From positions 5,868-14,339 of the forward strand of contig CAKKRN010000219.1 of NCBI GenBank assembly GCA_919902745.1: DNA of 8,472 nucleotides. Direction: 5' to 3'. The notes under the pieces were generated by a model. That model did no database searches. It was not told where the DNA came from and was given only the letters and a program-made list of their open reading frames with translations. This document shows, one piece after another, positions 5,961 to 8,472 of the stretch (positions are counted from its first letter, which is position 1; the number at the start of each line of letters is the position of its first letter). The stretch comes from Syntrophaceae bacterium. Lineage in GTDB: Bacteria; Desulfobacterota; Syntrophia; Syntrophales; UBA5619. Both the position numbers and the translations under genes were made by a program.

Positions 5961-8084
5961 CTATTTTTCCCTTTTCACTCCGGGGGATGCCAACAGCTCC
6001 TCCGCCTTTTGGGCATCTCTCTGGACTTGCTCTAAGATCGCCCCGGCCAGGTCGGCGTTGTGAACGCCATTGGCCCTGACCACAAATTCATAGGCCTTCT
6101 TCCCCTGATCCAGAAGTCCCGCGGCCTCAGCAACCTCCCGCTTCGCCTTGCGGGCGTCGTTCAACTTCCGGCCCGCACTCTCCAGCAGATCCCGGGTCTT
6201 TTTCTGAGACTCCAGGGTTTCCTGCTTCCATCCCTTGAGAATGTCGACGTAGGCCTTGTCATGGCACCCGGTGCATGCGGGGGCGATATTCTCGATCGTC
6301 TGCTTTTTGGAAAGGTCGTGGCAGTTGACGCACTCCACCTTTCCGGACTTCACGCTGGGCTTCGCTTCCGGTAATTTTACAGGCAGATTCTCGGCCGTAA
6401 AGAGCGCCGACTGTTTTTGATGACAGCGCGCGCACTGGGTGTTTTCCGGGCTGTGGTGACAGGCCATGCAACCCTCTTTGGCGATGCTGACCGCTTTATG
6501 TTTTTCCGCCGAATGGCAGGTGGTGCAACCCAGGCCAAACTCGAAGGCATGACGGGTGTGCGGCAGTTTGACCCCCTGAAAGGAGGTCACAATGGGGAGC
6601 TTCACCCCGGCCTTGTCGTGGCAGAGTTGGGCGCAATAGCCTCCTTTGATCGGGCTTTTGTCGGGAAGGGCGGGCGCGGATTGCCCCACCGTCCGGAAGA
6701 GACGGTCCAGATTGCGGTCTGCAACCTGGATGAGCTCCGCCGCATAGAAGGGGTTATGAACCCCCTTCCCGATCTTCACGAAATCGGCATTGTACTTGGC
6801 GTCTTCATAGAGTTTTCGGGCCGCCTGCAGTTTTCCTTCGGCTTTATCCGATTTTTCCAGAATCTGGCGGGCCGCGTTTAACTTGGGTTCAATATCCTTC
6901 AGGATAACATCAAAGGTATCTTTCCAGTCCTTCAGCATCCCCTTGTACTGGTTTCCGTGGCAGTTCGTGCAGGCCTTCTCGGAGGCCACGAACGTCCGAC
7001 TGTCTCTCCCGCCGCCCGTCTCGGCGCCTTTCGGCTGGACATGGCAGGCCAGGCAGTCCAGGCGGGAACTGAACATGTGGCTGGGGGTGGTCGGAACCCC
7101 CCGGCCTCTCTCCCCCATGAACATCTCTTTCGGACCGCTGTGGGTTTCCGCATGGCAGACATTGCAGTTGTATTCCATGAACCGCACTTTGGCGGTCTTC
7201 ATGCCGTGTTTGATTTCATCATGGCATCGCGTGCAGTCCACTTTTCGTTTGGCGACATGGATGTTGTGCATGAACGTGACATCATCGTACCTGGCCAGCC
7301 GTTCCGGTTCATTGTGACAATCGTAACATTTCTCCTTGTGGGCGTTGCCCTCTCCCTGGATGACTTCGGTGTGACACTTTTCACAGGCGACATGACGCGA
7401 GCCGGCAAAATCCTGATGGTTGAACGTGAACCCCTGGAACTGAATATCTTTCTTGGGGTACTCATGGCAGGTGGTGCAATTCCCCAGCGGGAGCATCCCC
7501 TTTTGTTCCGGCTTGTGCCGGAAATGGCAGAGGAAGCAGGTGCTGTCCGTCACCTCGACGTGCGTGCCGACAACGATCTGGGAGTGGCAGCTCACGCAGC
7601 GCAACTGCTTGCCCCGCCGGAGGTCTCCGAGGTGAAATTTGTGATCGAAGCGGATTCCCTTTTTATAGGTGAGATTCTTCGACGTCAGCATATTCTTGGA
7701 ATGGCATCCCGATCGCAGGCAACTGGCGTCATCGATCTGGGCGTAGGGCTTGGAGCTGTACTTCTGGGTCACATACTGGACCACGGAATTGACCGCCTGA
7801 AACTTGGCCCATAAAAGCTGTTTTGTTTCAGGCGAATAATGGCACACCACGCAGGAGACATCTTTGTGTTTTGAAGTCTTCCAGGCGTCGTAATAGGGTT
7901 TCATGATGTGGCAACTTTTACAAAAGCCGGGAGTGGTGGTGTAATGAACCATATAGCCCAAAAAGGCCAACCCCAAGACCCCGGTGGTGGCCAGCACCTT
8001 GTAAAACCTCGGACCGAAATGAAGATAGACGCCGATCCGTTCCAGAAACCGCTTGACCCTGCTTTTCTTCGTTGTCTCTTCCAA
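5961..8084 (-). CDS. Membrane-anchored multiheme cytochrome c with NapC/NirT-like N-terminus and 18 potential heme sites
   Basis: Predicted quinol-linked periplasmic electron carrier of 707 residues from the chosen start. A single TM anchor (about 30-48) precedes a NapC/NirT/NrfH-like part: GFCKSCHIM at 53-61, CVVCH at 78-82 and CLRSGCH at 122-128. I count 16 CXXCH motifs, starting at 55, 78, 163, 183, 203, 234, 253, 284, 307, 344, 372, 520, 539, 551, 585 and 604, plus one CX4CH (122) and one CX3CH (484). Several are preceded by F/L-x-H-type patterns with a second histidine (H148/H151, H223/H231, H273/H276, H509/H512) that suit bis-His ligation as in class III c3/c7 cytochromes. Two heme-poor helical segments (about 377-483 and 609-707) repeat each other. 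No CXXCK nitrite-reductase site is seen. The start is TTG at 8084 because AAGGAG lies 9 bases upstream; ATG at 8111 (+9 aa) and TTG at 8129 (+15 aa) are possible but lack such a site. Terminal electron partner unknown. Confidence 0.93.
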   Translation of the reverse strand: MEETTKKSRVKRFLERIGVYLHFGPRFYKVLATTGVLGLAFLGYMVHYTTTPGFCKSCHIMKPYYDAWKTSKHKDVSCVVCHYSPETKQLLWAKFQAVNSVVQYVTQKYSSKPYAQIDDASCLRSGCHSKNMLTSKNLTYKKGIRFDHKFHLGDLRRGKQLRCVSCHSQIVVGTHVEVTDSTCFLCHFRHKPEQKGMLPLGNCTTCHEYPKKDIQFQGFTFNHQDFAGSRHVACEKCHTEVIQGEGNAHKEKCYDCHNEPERLARYDDVTFMHNIHVAKRKVDCTRCHDEIKHGMKTAKVRFMEYNCNVCHAETHSGPKEMFMGERGRGVPTTPSHMFSSRLDCLACHVQPKGAETGGGRDSRTFVASEKACTNCHGNQYKGMLKDWKDTFDVILKDIEPKLNAARQILEKSDKAEGKLQAARKLYEDAKYNADFVKIGKGVHNPFYAAELIQVADRNLDRLFRTVGQSAPALPDKSPIKGGYCAQLCHDKAGVKLPIVTSFQGVKLPHTRHAFEFGLGCTTCHSAEKHKAVSIAKEGCMACHHSPENTQCARCHQKQSALFTAENLPVKLPEAKPSVKSGKVECVNCHDLSKKQTIENIAPACTGCHDKAYVDILKGWKQETLESQKKTRDLLESAGRKLNDARKAKREVAEAAGLLDQGKKAYEFVVRANGVHNADLAGAILEQVQRDAQKAEELLASPGVKREK

Positions 8085-8093
8085 AACCGATCT

Positions 8094-8099
8094 CTCCTT
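8094..8099 (-). promoter_or_regulatory. Ribosome-binding site that decides the cytochrome start
   Basis: AAGGAG on the minus strand is followed by 9 bases and then TTG (8082-8084) in the cytochrome frame. The upstream in-frame ATG (8111) and TTG (8129) have no comparable sequence, so this site argues for the shorter protein. Confidence 0.7.
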
Positions 8100-8131
8100 G
8101 CTTCGCTGCATTCGTAAAAACAAGTGCAAAA

Positions 8132-8186
8132 AGTGCTGAGGACTAAGTGCTTTTTACTCAGTCCTCAGTCCTCAGTCCTCAGCACT
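8132..8186 (-). promoter_or_regulatory. Leader hairpin with following T tract, candidate attenuator of the cytochrome genes
   Basis: A perfect 13-bp inverted repeat, AGTGCTGAGGACT (8132-8144) and AGTCCTCAGCACT (8174-8186), with a 29-base loop, lies between the promoter-like boxes and the cytochrome start. Reading the minus strand, the 3' arm runs into TTTT then G, so the structure resembles an intrinsic terminator or attenuator in the leader. It could equally end a transcript arriving from beyond the window. No such T tract follows on the plus strand. Confidence 0.45.
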
Positions 8187-8193
8187 CAGCACT
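8159..8193. repeat. Array of five 7-bp repeats
   Basis: Three CAGTCCT units are followed directly by two CAGCACT units, in perfect 7-base phase. Inverted and slightly degenerate copies of the same heptads occur at about 8132-8151 (AGTGCTG, AGGACTA, AGTGCT), producing the hairpin described separately. The array lies outside any gene. Confidence 0.85.
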
Positions 8194-8217
8194 ATGTTTC
8201 TTGTTTGCTGCGGCGTG

Positions 8218-8244
8218 ATTATATGAAGACGGCGAATATGTCAA
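8218..8244 (-). promoter_or_regulatory. Sigma-70-like promoter for the cytochrome gene block
   Basis: On the minus strand a perfect -35 TTGACA (8239-8244) and perfect -10 TATAAT (8218-8223) are separated by 15 bp, shorter than the optimal 17. The predicted transcript would start near 8211, giving a leader of roughly 125 bases that includes the heptad hairpin. The short spacer may mean low basal activity or dependence on an activator. Confidence 0.6.
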
Positions 8245-8260
8245 GACAATCCGATCCTGA

Positions 8261-8273
8261 CGCTATTTTAGCG
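8261..8273. promoter_or_regulatory. Small palindrome upstream of the promoter
   Basis: CGCTA-TTT-TAGCG, a perfect 5-bp inverted repeat, is centred about 25 bp upstream of the -35 box, near position -56 of the predicted start. The position would suit an activator or repressor, but the site is short and no second copy was seen. Confidence 0.2.
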
Positions 8274-8298
8274 GCCTCGCAAAAAACGCCTTTAACTG

Positions 8299-8472
8299 CC
8301 TGCCAATTCCTCCTTTTTCCACGGCGGCAGATGTAGATGTAGGGTGCGTTAGGCGGAAGCCGTAACGCACCAAAAAAGGAGCGGTGCGTCAAGACGCACC
8401 CTACACCTCATTCGACACCTGCCAATTCCTCCTTTTTCCACGGCGGCAGATGTAGATGTAGGGTGCGTTAGG
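8299..8472. repeat. Tandem direct repeat, period 119 bp, running off the window
   Basis: Bases 8299-8353 and 8418-8472 are identical over 55 bp, the second copy being cut by the window end. The repeated unit begins CCTGCCAATTCC, contains a short CTGCC/GGCAG inverted repeat and a GATGTA doublet, and leads into the palindromic element at 8338. No coding sequence was recognised in it. Confidence 0.9.
8338..8405. repeat. REP/BIME-like palindromic element
   Basis: The element is bounded by a perfect 12-bp inverted repeat (TGTAGGGTGCGT at 8338-8349, ACGCACCCTACA at 8394-8405). Inside are two hairpins: GGTGCGTTAGGC/GCC-TAACGCACC (8343-8371, one bulged G) and GGTGCGTC/GACGCACC (8383-8400, 2-base loop), separated by an A-rich spacer. 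The TAGGGTGCGTTAGGC-type sequence resembles intergenic palindromes that I recall as common in many bacterial genomes and that are sometimes mobilised by REP-associated (RAYT) transposases; no such transposase is in the window. Confidence 0.75.

Noticed and set aside
6957..7814. Plus-strand open frame of 285 codons inside the cytochrome
   Set aside because: It is antisense to a stretch with nine heme motifs on the minus strand. No recognisable domain or ribosome-binding site supports it.
5961..8084. Nitrite reductase (NrfA) or hydroxylamine oxidoreductase function for the cytochrome
   Set aside because: No CXXCK active-site motif and no clear catalytic heme pattern were found; only the helical GVHN segments recall NrfA.
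8132..8186. Plus-strand intrinsic terminator
   Set aside because: On the plus strand the 3' arm is followed by CAGCACTATG and no T run, and no plus-strand gene precedes it. The T tract lies on the minus-strand side.
8124..8336. Small plus-strand open frame of 70 codons in the right intergenic region
   Set aside because: It runs through the heptad array, the promoter boxes and the repeat element and has no ribosome-binding site or recognisable composition.
8299..8472. CRISPR-like repeat pair
   Set aside because: Only two copies are visible, the repeat is at least 55 bp with internal palindromes, the interval is itself a palindromic element, and no cas genes are present.

Overview
The window reads as one minus-strand gene block of six genes, transcribed from about 8.2 kb down to position 1, behind a promoter region that contains repeats. 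Protein families (NapC/NirT-anchored multiheme cytochrome, System II cytochrome c maturation, heme-c sensor kinase, NtrC-type regulator), moderate-to-high G+C and Gram-negative traits such as a SurA-type periplasmic domain suggest an anaerobic or facultative Desulfobacterota-like (former Deltaproteobacteria) bacterium. This assignment is inferred from gene content and is not proven.

Layout in order of transcription. The rightmost 343 bp (8130-8472) hold no gene. They contain a tandemly repeated REP/BIME-like palindromic element (8299-8472), a promoter-like pair of perfect TTGACA and TATAAT boxes with a short 15-bp spacer (8218-8244), and an array of 7-bp repeats that forms a 13-bp hairpin followed by T residues (8132-8186). 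Next come a large membrane-anchored cytochrome with 18 potential heme sites (5961-8084), ResB (4521-5918), the WWD-domain heme lyase subunit CcsA/ResC (3673-4521), a zinc-ribbon/TM/SurA-N protein (2881-3570), a sensor histidine kinase with a CXXCH heme site in its extracytoplasmic domain (1383-2828), and a sigma-54-type response regulator (1-1386). The last gene ends exactly at the window edge and is complete.

How the genes may work together (inference). The cytochrome probably takes electrons from the quinol pool through its NapC-like N-terminus and passes them along a long periplasmic heme chain. ResB and CcsA export heme and attach it to CXXCH motifs. Two of the cytochrome's motifs are non-canonical (CX4CH and CX3CH), so the adjacent lyase could be adapted to them. 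The SurA-N protein may hold unfolded apocytochrome. The kinase carries one predicted covalent heme, so it is itself a substrate of the maturation system encoded upstream; it could report periplasmic redox state, ligand or heme-attachment capacity to its partner regulator. A 102-bp gap with a possible internal promoter separates the cytochrome/maturation part from the SurA-N/two-component part.

No tRNA, rRNA, CRISPR array, transposase or plus-strand gene was recognised.
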